The position numbers were made by a program, and so were the translations under genes. A DNA stretch of 41,422 nt from Myxococcales bacterium (GTDB taxonomy: Bacteria; Myxococcota_A; Polyangia; Haliangiales; Haliangiaceae), in contig JAQBQF010000182.1 in assembly GCA_028287115.1 (NCBI GenBank), positions 1-41,422 on the forward strand. The letters are read 5' to 3'. The notes beneath the pieces are model-generated. The model saw nothing but the letters and a program-made list of their open reading frames with translations, was not told where the DNA came from and did not search any database. Of the stretch, positions 8,772 to 18,041 are shown in pieces. Positions within the stretch are counted from its first letter, which is position 1. Every line of letters starts with the position of its first letter.

Positions 8772-11404
8772 AGGTAGAACGCGACGATCGAAAACTTGTT
8801 CGAGGTCGTGTCGATGATCTCGAAGCTATCGCGAGCGCGTGGAGTGGGTAGCATCGAGCGAACGGTCGTTGCCCGACCTGCCTCCGTGATCACGAAGTAG
8901 CGACGGCCGAGCGGCGCCTTCGTGCGATCGTTCAAGTACTTCGTGAAGTCGACATTGTCGGTCTTGTTGAAGCCGGTCTTCATCTCGGGAAGCCACGCGA
9001 ACAGCTCGTCGCCGGACCAGAAGTTCTCGCCGCGCCAGTAGAGTTGCCACGCGATCAGCCGATCTGCGTCGACCGCGTGGACCATCGGCCTGCCGCGCTT
9101 GTTGCTCGTCTTGCCTTTGACGATCAGCGGATCTAGCTTCGCTCGCTCGGCTGTGGGCAACGTCACTTCGACTTCGTGATCGCCGATGTGCGTCACCGTG
9201 CCGATCATCGTGATCGCTTGCTCCATGATCCGCTCGTCCTCGGCCTTGTTGACCTGGACCTGGATCGTCATCGGCTGACCCATCTGTAGCGTGTCGGGGA
9301 CGAACGTCCGGAAGCGCCACTTGTGATCGAGATCCCCGAGATCGTCGTAGAGCTCGGCAGCGCCGAAGTAGACACGCTTCTCGCCGTAGATCGTGCGCTC
9401 CGCGTAATAAGCGCGCGCCGCCTCGCGCATGCCCCAGTGCGTACCGGCGACGGGCATGTAGCCATGGAGCGACCACAGACAGATCGAGAGTCCCGCGGTG
9501 CATAGCGCGACCACGCCGAAGCGGCGCCAGGGCAGGGCAGCGATCGCGATCGCCGCAACGGCGATCACACCGAGGAAGATAAATCCGTCGGACGGATCGA
9601 TCTGCCAGGGGTCGCCAACCGGCCAGGGCCGGTCGTAGCGGAACACGAACATCTCGATCCAGCGCTCCGGCTCCCAGACGAGATCGCGGCAGATGAACAG
9701 CACGATCGCGATCGCGATGCCCGCATAGAGCGGGTGAAAGCGCTCGCGGCGCTCCCACAGGTCGTCGAGAAAGAACGCGACCAGCACGCCGAGCGCCGGA
9801 ACCGCCGGCAGGATGTAGTGATGAAACTTGGTCTGGACGAGCGAGAAGAACGCGACCGCCGAGATCGCCCAGAGCACCATCAAGAACCGCACGCGACCTT
9901 CGCGCGTATCGGTGCGCGCACGCAGCAGCGCCGCCGCGAACGCCGCCGGCAAGAGGCCGGCCCACAGCCACATGCCGTGCCCGATCTGAGAGGTGTAGTA
10001 CTCGAACGTGCCGGGCGAGTTGTCGACGCCGACCGCGGCGCGATTGAGGATGTGAGTGAACAGATATTCGTCGATGAACCGCGCGCCTTCCTTGAGCCAC
10101 TCCGCGAGGTGCCATGGCAGGAACATCACGAGCATCATCAAGATGCCGCGCTTGAGCTCGAAGTGGCCTTCCCACAGCCGGCGCCACCCGCCGCTCATCA
10201 CCACGTAGAACGCGCCGACGATCCCGACCACGCCGAGCCCGGGCGGACCTTTGGCGAGGACACTGACCCCGAGGAGCGCGTAGCACCACAGCAGGTAGAT
10301 CTGGCGCATCGAAGTGAGTCGCGCCATGCCGAGGACGCGATCCGCCCACGCGTCCGTGACCTCCCACTTCTCGCCACGGCTCCACGCGACCGGCGACAGC
10401 AACAGACGCACCAGCCGCCGATCGAGCGCGTAGCGGTCCCACTCGCCCAGATAATCGAACACGACGCGCCACGACGTGCGGCCATCGCGCGGGCTCCTGG
10501 GTCGCGGCGCACCGGATCCGGTGATCTTCGCGTAGACCCAGATCCAGAACAGGGTCAGGCCGCCGAGCATCAAGAACGGCAGGCGCAGCACGAGCCAACC
10601 GTCCGGCGATAGCGCGCAGAACATCACCGCCATCAGCAGCGGCAACACGATCGCGGGATTGGGAAACCGGACCAGCGCGAGCCGCGGCGACGCCGTGAAG
10701 TACACCGCGTAATACGCCGCCTGGATCAGCACGAACCCGCCGCAGATCAGCAGGAGGAGCTGCCTTTGATCGAACGCGAGCCGGCGATTGCCCGGGAGCC
10801 GCACCGTGAACGCCTCATCGATCGATCGCGCACCGTCTTCCATCGCCATCACGAACATCGCGATCGCGCCCATCACGCACGCGCACAGCGGCATATCGGG
10901 AATGCCCTGCCGCGCGATCAGGCAGTAGAACGGACACGTCAGCACCACGAGCAACGCGAGCCATGCGAGACGCCGATTGACGAGCCTCGCGAGCATCCAC
11001 CACATCAGCGTCAGGCCGAGTACACCGAACAACACGAACGGCAGGCGGATGCCGACCATCGTGCGAGCGTCGTGGGTCATCTCGCCGGAATAGCCGCCGT
11101 CGGCCGCAAGCCCGACCGAGCGCATGCCCGCGGCCATCAGCCAGAACGTCAGCACGGGCTTCGACCGAAAGCCCTCGTTGTCGTCGGGAGACATCCCACC
11201 GGGCCACTGCATGTGGACCCAGTCGTGCTCCTGAAGCATCATCCGGCCGACTTCGCCGTAGTGCGTCTCCCAGGGATCGACGAGCGAGTAGTTCCAGATC
11301 CCCGGGACCAGGACTCCCAGAGAAACCAGGACGACCAACGCGAGCTCGAGCCCGAGGCGGCGGCGGCGAGGTGGCACCGTCGCTTGAGCGAGCTCCGAGG
11401 ACAT
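8768..11404 (-). CDS. Large GT39/ArnT-like membrane glycosyltransferase
   Basis: About 878 residues from ATG 11404 (a GTG at 11443 is possible). The N-terminus carries one transmembrane helix then the PMT/ArnT-type first periplasmic loop with D43-P-W-E46-T-H-Y-G-E51-V, the acidic residues expected for lipid-linked sugar transfer. Many transmembrane helices follow to about residue 650. There is a roughly 80-residue soluble insertion rich in Arg/Asp around residues 300-385, and a soluble C-terminal region of about 220 residues. ArnT-family members are usually about 550 residues, so this one is unusually long. It probably transfers a sugar from polyprenyl phosphate to a lipid or protein on the outer face of the inner membrane; acceptor unknown. 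Divergent from the aminotransferase gene. Confidence 0.8.
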   Translation of the reverse strand: MSSELAQATVPPRRRRLGLELALVVLVSLGVLVPGIWNYSLVDPWETHYGEVGRMMLQEHDWVHMQWPGGMSPDDNEGFRSKPVLTFWLMAAGMRSVGLAADGGYSGEMTHDARTMVGIRLPFVLFGVLGLTLMWWMLARLVNRRLAWLALLVVLTCPFYCLIARQGIPDMPLCACVMGAIAMFVMAMEDGARSIDEAFTVRLPGNRRLAFDQRQLLLLICGGFVLIQAAYYAVYFTASPRLALVRFPNPAIVLPLLMAVMFCALSPDGWLVLRLPFLMLGGLTLFWIWVYAKITGSGAPRPRSPRDGRTSWRVVFDYLGEWDRYALDRRLVRLLLSPVAWSRGEKWEVTDAWADRVLGMARLTSMRQIYLLWCYALLGVSVLAKGPPGLGVVGIVGAFYVVMSGGWRRLWEGHFELKRGILMMLVMFLPWHLAEWLKEGARFIDEYLFTHILNRAAVGVDNSPGTFEYYTSQIGHGMWLWAGLLPAAFAAALLRARTDTREGRVRFLMVLWAISAVAFFSLVQTKFHHYILPAVPALGVLVAFFLDDLWERRERFHPLYAGIAIAIVLFICRDLVWEPERWIEMFVFRYDRPWPVGDPWQIDPSDGFIFLGVIAVAAIAIAALPWRRFGVVALCTAGLSICLWSLHGYMPVAGTHWGMREAARAYYAERTIYGEKRVYFGAAELYDDLGDLDHKWRFRTFVPDTLQMGQPMTIQVQVNKAEDERIMEQAITMIGTVTHIGDHEVEVTLPTAERAKLDPLIVKGKTSNKRGRPMVHAVDADRLIAWQLYWRGENFWSGDELFAWLPEMKTGFNKTDNVDFTKYLNDRTKAPLGRRYFVITEAGRATTVRSMLPTPRARDSFEIIDTTSNKFSIVAFYL

Positions 11405-11459
11405 CGCGCCGAACGTATGACGATCGATGCGCGATGACAACACGTGATAGCGTGGTGCT

Positions 11460-12638
11460 GTGGCGCGGTTTCCCGAGCTGTCTGTCGCTGGTAACGCCGT
11501 CCCGGCCTCGATCTTTTCCCGTCTCCGAGAGCACCTCGCCCGGTTCCCCGGCGACGTGATCCCGTTTCAGATCGGAGATACACACCTGAGCCCACCGGCG
11601 AGGCTCGAGCAGCTCGTGTGGGCGGAGCTCGCGCCGAGCGATCTCTACGCGTATGGCGCGGCAGCGGGCTGGCAGCCACTCGTCAAGGCGATCGCCGAGG
11701 ACGCGCAGACGCGACGCAAGCTCGACGTCACGCCCGCCGGTATCCAGGTCACGAGCGGTGCGACGCATGCGCTCGCGTCGACGCTGCAAGCGCTCTGCGA
11801 TCCGGGCGACGAGCTCTTGATCCTGACGCCGCACTGGCCGCTGATTCGCGGCATCGCACTCTCGATCAACGTGATTCCCGTCGAGGTTCCGTACTTCGAT
11901 GTCGCCGATCCCGCGGGCCGTTCGACATCCGGGCCCGCGCGGCTCGAAGCGGCGATCACCCCGCGCACGGCGGCGATCTATCTCGCGTCACCGAACAATC
12001 CCGACGGGACGATGCTCGGGCCGGCGCAGCTCGCAGAGATCGCCGACATCGCGGAGCGCCACAACTTGTGGATCCTGTCCGACGAAGTCTACGAACACTA
12101 CGCGTACGAGGGACCGCACGTCTCGATGATGTCGCTGCCGGCGGCGAGCCAACGCACCGTCACGGTGTTCTCGTTCGCGAAGAGCTACGCGCTCGCCGGC
12201 TTGCGCGTCGGCTACGCGCTCACCGGCAATCCGAAGCTGTGCGACACGATGCGCAAGATGGTCAATCACAGCGTCTACAACGTGCCGGTCGCGATGCAGC
12301 ACGCCGCACTCGCGGCGTTGCGCGAAGGCGCGCCGTTCGTCGCGGCGGCGCGCGAGCGATATCGTGCGGCGCGCGATCGCGCGCGGGCACGACTCGCGGC
12401 GCCGACCTCGATGCCATCCGGCGGCGCGTATCTGTGGGTCGATTTCGGCAAGTGGATCGGCAACGACTGCATGCCGCTCCTCGAGAAGATCGCCGCATCG
12501 GGTGTGCTGCTCGCGCCGGGCTCGTCGTTTGGCGCCGCGTGCGGTGGCTTCGCGCGGCTGTGCTTCACGGGTGTCAACGAGGCGCGGCTCGACGAAGGCA
12601 TCGATCGGATCAACGCAGTGCTCGCGGCCTGGTCGTGA
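11460..12638 (+). CDS. Class I/II PLP-dependent aminotransferase
   Basis: 392 residues from GTG 11460. Fold-type I features: YGAAAGWQPLVKAIA near the N-terminus, SGATHALAS, the substrate-loop motif SPNNPDG, the cofactor-contacting DEVYEHYAY, and the Schiff-base lysine K241 in FSFAKSYALAGLRVGY. The C-terminal domain has SGGAYLWVDF and the conserved Arg in FARLCFTGV. Probably uses an amino acid and a 2-oxo acid (aspartate/alanine type); the exact substrate cannot be told. Its TGA overlaps the GTG of the glycerate kinase gene (GTGA at 12635-12638), so the two are translationally coupled, which hints at a serine/hydroxypyruvate/glycerate connection. Confidence 0.9.
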   Translation: MARFPELSVAGNAVPASIFSRLREHLARFPGDVIPFQIGDTHLSPPARLEQLVWAELAPSDLYAYGAAAGWQPLVKAIAEDAQTRRKLDVTPAGIQVTSGATHALASTLQALCDPGDELLILTPHWPLIRGIALSINVIPVEVPYFDVADPAGRSTSGPARLEAAITPRTAAIYLASPNNPDGTMLGPAQLAEIADIAERHNLWILSDEVYEHYAYEGPHVSMMSLPAASQRTVTVFSFAKSYALAGLRVGYALTGNPKLCDTMRKMVNHSVYNVPVAMQHAALAALREGAPFVAAARERYRAARDRARARLAAPTSMPSGGAYLWVDFGKWIGNDCMPLLEKIAASGVLLAPGSSFGAACGGFARLCFTGVNEARLDEGIDRINAVLAAWS

Positions 12639-13813
12639 TCGCGCGCGCGATCTGCGAGGAAGCGTTTCGTGAAGCCGTGATCGCGTGCGATCCGGCGGTG
12701 CGCGTTCGCGATGCACTCGGCAAGCTCGCCGACCGGCTCGCAGGTCGCGAGCGAATCGGGATCGCGATCGGCAAGGCCGCGTTTGCGATGGCGCGGGGTG
12801 CGGGACCGGTCGCGCGCGGTGTGGCGGTCTCGAACGCGGACGATGGTCGCGAGCTGCCCGAGGGCTGGACCAAGCTCGTCGCGTCGCATCCGGTTCCGGA
12901 CGAGCGCAGCCTCGAGGCCGGTGATGCCGTGATCGATCTCGTCGCGTCGGCGCGGCCGGAAGACGAGATCCTCGCGCTGATCTCCGGCGGCGCGTCTGCG
13001 CTCGTCGAACGGCTCGCACCCGGCGTGACGCTCGAGCAACAGCACGCCCAGATCGGCGCCGTGATGGCGAGCGGCGCGAAGATCGGCGAGATCAATCGCG
13101 CGCGGATCGCGCTATCCGCGATCAAGGGCGGCAAGCTCGCAGCGATGTCGGAGGCACCGATCACGACACTTGCGATCAGCGACGTCTTCGACAACGACCT
13201 CGCCGTGATCGGATCCGGACCGACGATCGCCGGCGAAGGCCAGCCGTGGCGCCCGGGTGACTATGCCCGCGTGATCGCGCCCATCGAGACGTTTGCGCGA
13301 GCGGTGTGCCAGGCACTGTTTCGCGTCGGCGTGGCGAGGCGTTATTTCGGCAATCTCGATCGAGAGATCGAGCCTACGGGGCCGGTGGACGACGTGGCGA
13401 CGACTGCGGCCGCGCTCTTTGACGCGAATGTGGCGACGTTTTGGGGACAACGTGCTGTCGGACGGCCTGCCGTCGCGTGGGGCGAGCCGACGTTGGCATT
13501 GCCGAAACATCACGGCGAAGGGGGCAGGGCTCAGCAGCTCGCGCTCGAGCTGGCGAAGCGGATGCGTGGCACGTGGGACAGTGCGTTCATCGCGGGCAGC
13601 GACGGGATCGATGGGCCGCCACCGCACGGACGCCCGGCGCCGGCGGGCGCCTACGTCGACGGCTCGACCTGGGATGCGATCGTCGCCGCGGGGATCGATC
13701 CCGACCGCGCGCTCGCTCGGTGCGATGCCGGTCCGGCGCTCGAGGCCGTGGGAGCCCTGGTGATCACGGGACCGACCGGGATCAACTTCGCCGATGTCAT
13801 GATCATCGGTTGA
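12635..13813 (+). CDS. Glycerate 2-kinase family protein (DUF4147/MOFRL type)
   Basis: 392 residues from GTG 12635, which overlaps the preceding stop codon. The N-terminal part matches the GckA/TtuD-like glycerate kinase family: IGIAIGKAAFAMA, then SNADDG, ASHPVPDERSLEAG, LALISGGASALVE, and INRARIALSAIKGGKLA. The C-terminal MOFRL part has LPKHHGEGGRAQQLAL and the late FIAGSDGIDGPPP and GPTGINFADVMII motifs. The family phosphorylates D-glycerate to 2-phosphoglycerate with ATP. Coupling to an aminotransferase suggests disposal of hydroxypyruvate/glycerate, though no hydroxypyruvate reductase lies in the window. Slightly short for the family but all expected blocks are present. Confidence 0.88.
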   Translation: MIARAICEEAFREAVIACDPAVRVRDALGKLADRLAGRERIGIAIGKAAFAMARGAGPVARGVAVSNADDGRELPEGWTKLVASHPVPDERSLEAGDAVIDLVASARPEDEILALISGGASALVERLAPGVTLEQQHAQIGAVMASGAKIGEINRARIALSAIKGGKLAAMSEAPITTLAISDVFDNDLAVIGSGPTIAGEGQPWRPGDYARVIAPIETFARAVCQALFRVGVARRYFGNLDREIEPTGPVDDVATTAAALFDANVATFWGQRAVGRPAVAWGEPTLALPKHHGEGGRAQQLALELAKRMRGTWDSAFIAGSDGIDGPPPHGRPAPAGAYVDGSTWDAIVAAGIDPDRALARCDAGPALEAVGALVITGPTGINFADVMIIG

Positions 13814-13838
13814 CCGAGCGGGGTGCTATACGAGGCGC

Positions 13839-14693
13839 GTGGCTACGTGGACCACACTCGGCGTACTGGACTGGACGACTCAGCGTTTCACCGAAGCTGG
13901 GATCGCCTCCGCACGCCTCGAAGCTCAGTTGCTGCTCGCGAATGTTCTGAGATGCTCGCGGATGCAGCTCTATACCGGCTTCGATAAGCCGCTCGGAGAA
14001 GCCGAGCTCGCCGCCTATCGTGCGCTGATCAAGCGTCGGCTCGGCGGTGAGCCGGTCGCGTACTTGCTCGGCGAGCACGAGTTCTGGGGCTTGCCGCTCT
14101 ACGTCGATAGCTCGGTGCTCGTGCCACGCCCCGATACCGAAACCGTGATCGAAGTGGCACGTGCCACGCGCGCCGATCGCGTGGCGCCTTGCCGCGTCCT
14201 CGATCTGTGTACCGGCTCCGGCGCGATCGCCATAGGCCTCGCGAAAGAGCTCCCCGCCGCGCGGATCATCGCGACCGAGCTATCTCCCGAAGCAGCGGCG
14301 ATCGCCAGGCGTAACGCCGAGCGCAACGGGTTCGCCGAGCGCATCGAGGTCCGGATCGGCGACCTGTGGGATCCGGTCGCGGGTGAGCGCTTCGATCTGA
14401 TCACGGCGAATCCGCCGTACATCGCGAGCGCGGTGATCCCGACGCTGTCGGCCGAAGTTCGTCGCGAACCGATGCTCGCGCTCGACGGCGGTCGCGACGG
14501 GCTCGCGTTCTACGATCGGATCTGCGGTCGCGCGCGGGAACAGCTCGATGCCGGCGGTGCGCTCGTCGTCGAGCACGGGTTCGACCAAGCCGACGCCGTC
14601 CGCGCGCGCTTCGAAGCAGCCGGGTTCGCCGGCGTCACGCTCGTCTACGATCTCGGTAAGAACCCACGTGTGACGTGGGGCACCGTACCCTGA
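13839..14693 (+). CDS. prmC: PrmC (HemK) peptide-chain-release-factor N5-glutamine methyltransferase
   Basis: 284 residues, the usual length. Start GTG 13839 is preceded by GAGG. The N-terminal helical domain (1-75) leads to the RPDTE (97-101) segment, the SAM-binding DLCTGSGAIAI (122-132), an acidic TELS (146-149) and the catalytic NPPYIA (191-196), which binds the target glutamine. PrmC methylates the GGQ motif of release factors RF1 and RF2. It is often next to prfA but not here; the upstream neighbour is the glycerate kinase gene (25 bp away) and downstream is an outer-membrane protein gene. Confidence 0.95.
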   Translation: MATWTTLGVLDWTTQRFTEAGIASARLEAQLLLANVLRCSRMQLYTGFDKPLGEAELAAYRALIKRRLGGEPVAYLLGEHEFWGLPLYVDSSVLVPRPDTETVIEVARATRADRVAPCRVLDLCTGSGAIAIGLAKELPAARIIATELSPEAAAIARRNAERNGFAERIEVRIGDLWDPVAGERFDLITANPPYIASAVIPTLSAEVRREPMLALDGGRDGLAFYDRICGRAREQLDAGGALVVEHGFDQADAVRARFEAAGFAGVTLVYDLGKNPRVTWGTVP

Positions 14694-14731
14694 AGGATCT
14701 CGCCGGTCCCAGGCGATCTATCGCGCGACAG

Positions 14732-16735
14732 ATGCCGTACATTCGCTTCGTGCGCCGGTTTCTGGTGGTCTGTATGAGCCTGCTCGCATCGGCGCGTGCA
14801 GTCGACGCGCAGACCACCGCGCCTTCGGATGCACCAGGGCCGGTGACCGTCGAACCGCCGGCCCCGCCGCCATCGGCACCGTTGCCGGCGCCCAAGATCG
14901 AGCGCGAGACAGGTGGCGAGACCGAGCGGCGCGCGGAAGCCGTGCGGCGCTGCGAGGCGCACGAAGCCCGTTGCGATTGGGCGCAGACGTTCTCGAGCCT
15001 CGAGCGCTCGAGCGTGCTGCGCGTGCTCTCGCAACGCGGTTACGAGCTCGAGCCCGAGCCGTGGGGCAAGGTGATCGGACACGTCAACGTGTTCAACGAG
15101 GACGTGTTCGCCGAGAAGAACTGGCTGCAGTTCTTCAACTTCATCCACTACACGACGCGCGATAGCGCGATCCGCAGCGAGCTCACGATCAACGCGGGCG
15201 AGGTGTGGGATCCCGAGCGCGTCGCGGAGTCGGCTCGCAACATTCGCGATCCGCTGTACAGCTCGGTGATCGCGCTCGTGCCGGTGAAGTCCACGGAGCC
15301 CGGCAAGGTCGATCTGCTCGTCGTGACGCGCGACGTCTGGAGCCTCCGGTTCAATTCCAACTACACGTTTCAAGAAGGCTCGCTGACGAACCTCACGATC
15401 TCGCTCTCCGAGAACAATTTCCTCGGTCATCGGGCGCTGCTCGCCGGCGGCATCGTGATGGATCAAGGCTCGATCGCCGTGGGGCCCATCTTCATCGACA
15501 AGAATCTACTCGGCAAGCACCTCGATCTCCGGGTGCGGGTCGACGAGATCTTCACGCGCCGCGCGCTCGCACCAGGCGACTCCAAAGGGATCCAGGACGG
15601 CTCGACGTTCCACGCGGAGGGCAAGGACGCGACGATCACGCTGGCACGGCCTGTCTGGTCGCTCGCGACGAGGTGGGGCTGGGGGACGTCGTTCACGTAT
15701 CGCGACGCGATCAATCGCGTGTTCAACAGCACGCAGCTGCGCGCATTCGACAACCCCGCGACCCCGGAGCACCGGTCGATCGGCGAGCAGTACCGAATGA
15801 AGCAGTGGTCGGTCAACGCGAACGCGATCACGCAATGGGGAAGGGATTTCAAGCAGCAGCTCAGCTTCGGCAACACGGTCGCGAGTCAGCGCCCTTCGCT
15901 GTTGCCGAACTTTCCCGACAACATCGACAGCGGCGGCGAACGTCTCGAGCGCACCGCGTTCATTCGCGGCGTGCTGCCGCGCTCGGAGCTGATCTCGTCG
16001 GTGTTTCTCGAATACGCGTTCTTCGTTCCGCGGTACCGGACGCTGCGCAATGTCGGAACCTACGAGCTCGCGGAGGATGTCCGGATCGGACCCGATCTCG
16101 ACGTCTCGCTCGCCCAGGGGCTCAAGATCCTCGGCTCCGATTCGAACTTTCAGCGTCCGTCGCTCGCCCTGGGGTGGACGTTTCCGTTGGGCGGCGACGG
16201 CTTCGTGCGGCCCTCCGCCGGGATCTCGCTGCGGGTTCAAGACGGCACGACGATCGACAACACCGCGAGCGCGCAGGTTCGTGCCGCGACACCGACGTAT
16301 CGGTACTTTCGCGTGATCGCACAGAGCCTGATCGAGACGCGCTGGCATGACACCCAAAACGCGTTCTACGTCGCGGGCTCGAACGCCGGTCTCCGCGGGT
16401 TCCGGATCAATCAGTTCTTCGGCGACCGCCATGCCTCGACGCAGATCGAAGCTCGGTCGATCCCGTTCCCCCTGTGGGTGTTTCGCATGGGTGGCGTGCT
16501 GTTTTACGAGCTCGGTGGTGCTGCCGATACGTTCAAGGCGCTGCAGCTGCATCACGATGTGGGCTTTGGTCTCCGCGTCCTGATCCCGCAGACCTCGCGC
16601 GAGGTGTTTCGCTTCGACTTGGCGTTCCCGCTCGATAGCAGCTACTCGCTCCTCAACGATGGCAATAACATCTTGAGCATCAAGAACCCGGCGTTCGCGC
16701 CGCACTTTGTCGCGGGCTTCGAGTCGTACTTCTAA
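14732..16735 (+). CDS. BamA/Omp85-superfamily outer-membrane beta-barrel protein
   Basis: About 667 residues from ATG 14732, which gives a clean signal peptide (FVRRFLVVCMSLLASARAVDA). An earlier in-frame GTG (14675) would overlap prmC and add an implausible N-terminus. A Pro-rich linker and a Cys pair precede one or more POTRA-like repeats (residues about 110-215, including INAGEVWDPERVAESARNIR and VDLLVVTRDVW). The rest is amphipathic beta strands ending in aromatic Phe (HFVAGFESYF), the typical barrel-targeting signature. It could be a TamA-like or lipid/protein-translocating Omp85 member; the cargo is unknown. Its TAA stop overlaps the stop of the convergent MATE gene. Confidence 0.8.
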   Translation: MPYIRFVRRFLVVCMSLLASARAVDAQTTAPSDAPGPVTVEPPAPPPSAPLPAPKIERETGGETERRAEAVRRCEAHEARCDWAQTFSSLERSSVLRVLSQRGYELEPEPWGKVIGHVNVFNEDVFAEKNWLQFFNFIHYTTRDSAIRSELTINAGEVWDPERVAESARNIRDPLYSSVIALVPVKSTEPGKVDLLVVTRDVWSLRFNSNYTFQEGSLTNLTISLSENNFLGHRALLAGGIVMDQGSIAVGPIFIDKNLLGKHLDLRVRVDEIFTRRALAPGDSKGIQDGSTFHAEGKDATITLARPVWSLATRWGWGTSFTYRDAINRVFNSTQLRAFDNPATPEHRSIGEQYRMKQWSVNANAITQWGRDFKQQLSFGNTVASQRPSLLPNFPDNIDSGGERLERTAFIRGVLPRSELISSVFLEYAFFVPRYRTLRNVGTYELAEDVRIGPDLDVSLAQGLKILGSDSNFQRPSLALGWTFPLGGDGFVRPSAGISLRVQDGTTIDNTASAQVRAATPTYRYFRVIAQSLIETRWHDTQNAFYVAGSNAGLRGFRINQFFGDRHASTQIEARSIPFPLWVFRMGGVLFYELGGAADTFKALQLHHDVGFGLRVLIPQTSREVFRFDLAFPLDSSYSLLNDGNNILSIKNPAFAPHFVAGFESYF

Positions 16736-18039
16736 GAGCGCGTGCCGGCGAGGAACCGCGCGACCAAGAAGATCGCAGTGACCGTCAGCCCGGCGGAGAG
16801 GCCCCACCACAATCCAGTTACACCGAGGTGCGCGGCGAATCCGAGTGCGAGCGAGATCGGGAACCCGATCACGTAGTGCCCGAGGAGGTTGCCCCACAGC
16901 GTCGCACGCGTATGACCGAGGCCGCGCAGCGCACCGGCACCGATCGCTTGGGTTCCATCGGAGAGCTGGAACACCGCCGCGATCTGCAACAGTGGAATCG
17001 TCGCGGCGACCACGTGCGGATCGTCGGTGAACCACGTGGCGATCAGACCCGGGGCGATCACGAACACCGCGGCGAAGCACGCCATCACGGCGAGGCCGAG
17101 CGACAGCGCTTGCACGCCGCGACGCCGCGCGAGCACGAGATCACCCGCGCCGACGGCATGACCGACGCGCACGGACGCGGCCGCGCCGATCCCGAGTGAG
17201 AACGAGAAGGTAAAGCTCGAGATGTTGAGCGCGATCGAGTGTGCGGCGGCCGAGACCTTGCCGAGGTGCGCGGCCATCACGGTGGCGACGGCGAAGATGC
17301 CGATCTCCGCGAACAACTGGCCACCCACGGGGATGCCGTAGCGAGCGATCGATCTGAGATCCGCGGTGGTCGAGGGCGGGCGCGGTCTGTTGCCGTCGAG
17401 CTCGCGTAACGCCTGCCAGTACACGGCCAAGGTCACGACCTGCACGATGGAGGTCGCGAGCGCCGCGCCGAGGACGCCGAGCGGCGGCAAGCCGAGCGCG
17501 GGAACGCCGTGAATCAACACCAGATCGAGCCCGAGGTTGACGATGTTGCCCGCGACCACGGCGACGACGAGCGGCGAGGTCTTGCCGTGCGCGGCGAGGT
17601 ACGAACGCAGTGCCACGGCGATCAAGAACGGCACGATGCCGACCGCACGCAGGTAGAGATAGACACGAGACTCGTGCACGACATCCCGATCGACATCGGC
17701 GAGGACGAGCAGGAGCGGCGTCGCGAAGACGACGAGCGTCGCGAGCAGCCCGACGAGCACCGCGAGCCGCACGCCGGCGCCCATCGCGCGCCGCGCATCA
17801 TCGATCCGGCCGGCGCCGAGCGCTTGCGGGACGATGGTGTCCATGCCCATCACGATGCCGACACCCACGTAGGCGATCGCGAACAGCAGATTGTTGCCCA
17901 CGCCTGCGCCGGCGAGTGCCGCGTCGCTGTAACGACCGAGGAGCAGCGCGTCGACGACGCCCATCAGTTGGAACCCCGCATGCTGCGCGGCCAACGGCGC
18001 GGCGAGCCGGATCTGTTCGGACAGCTCGCTTCTCTTCAT
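16732..18039 (-). CDS. MATE-family multidrug/sodium antiporter
   Basis: 435 residues, about 12 hydrophobic helices in two homologous halves. I chose ATG 18039 (MKRSELSEQIRLAAPL) because upstream in-frame sequence overlaps the M16 gene and reads as Arg-rich antisense. Conserved family features include LLLGRYSDAALAGAGVGNN and GVGIVMGMDTIVPQALGAG in the first half and GIGAAASVRVGHAVGAG in the second. MATE proteins export organic cations using Na+ or H+ gradients. It begins 2 bp after the stop of the M16-like lipoprotein, so it is probably the distal gene of that transcript. Confidence 0.92.
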   Translation of the reverse strand: MKRSELSEQIRLAAPLAAQHAGFQLMGVVDALLLGRYSDAALAGAGVGNNLLFAIAYVGVGIVMGMDTIVPQALGAGRIDDARRAMGAGVRLAVLVGLLATLVVFATPLLLVLADVDRDVVHESRVYLYLRAVGIVPFLIAVALRSYLAAHGKTSPLVVAVVAGNIVNLGLDLVLIHGVPALGLPPLGVLGAALATSIVQVVTLAVYWQALRELDGNRPRPPSTTADLRSIARYGIPVGGQLFAEIGIFAVATVMAAHLGKVSAAAHSIALNISSFTFSFSLGIGAAASVRVGHAVGAGDLVLARRRGVQALSLGLAVMACFAAVFVIAPGLIATWFTDDPHVVAATIPLLQIAAVFQLSDGTQAIGAGALRGLGHTRATLWGNLLGHYVIGFPISLALGFAAHLGVTGLWWGLSAGLTVTAIFLVARFLAGTRS

Positions 18040-18041
18040 GA

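Noticed and set aside
11618..12634. The frame of the glycerate kinase gene is open far upstream, suggesting a 731-residue protein.
   Set aside because: That part overlaps the well-supported aminotransferase in another frame, is Arg-rich and unlike any domain; high-GC DNA keeps such frames open.
14645..15466. Long minus-strand open frame opposite the Omp85-like gene.
   Set aside because: Antisense to a gene with signal peptide, POTRA and barrel features; no domain of its own.
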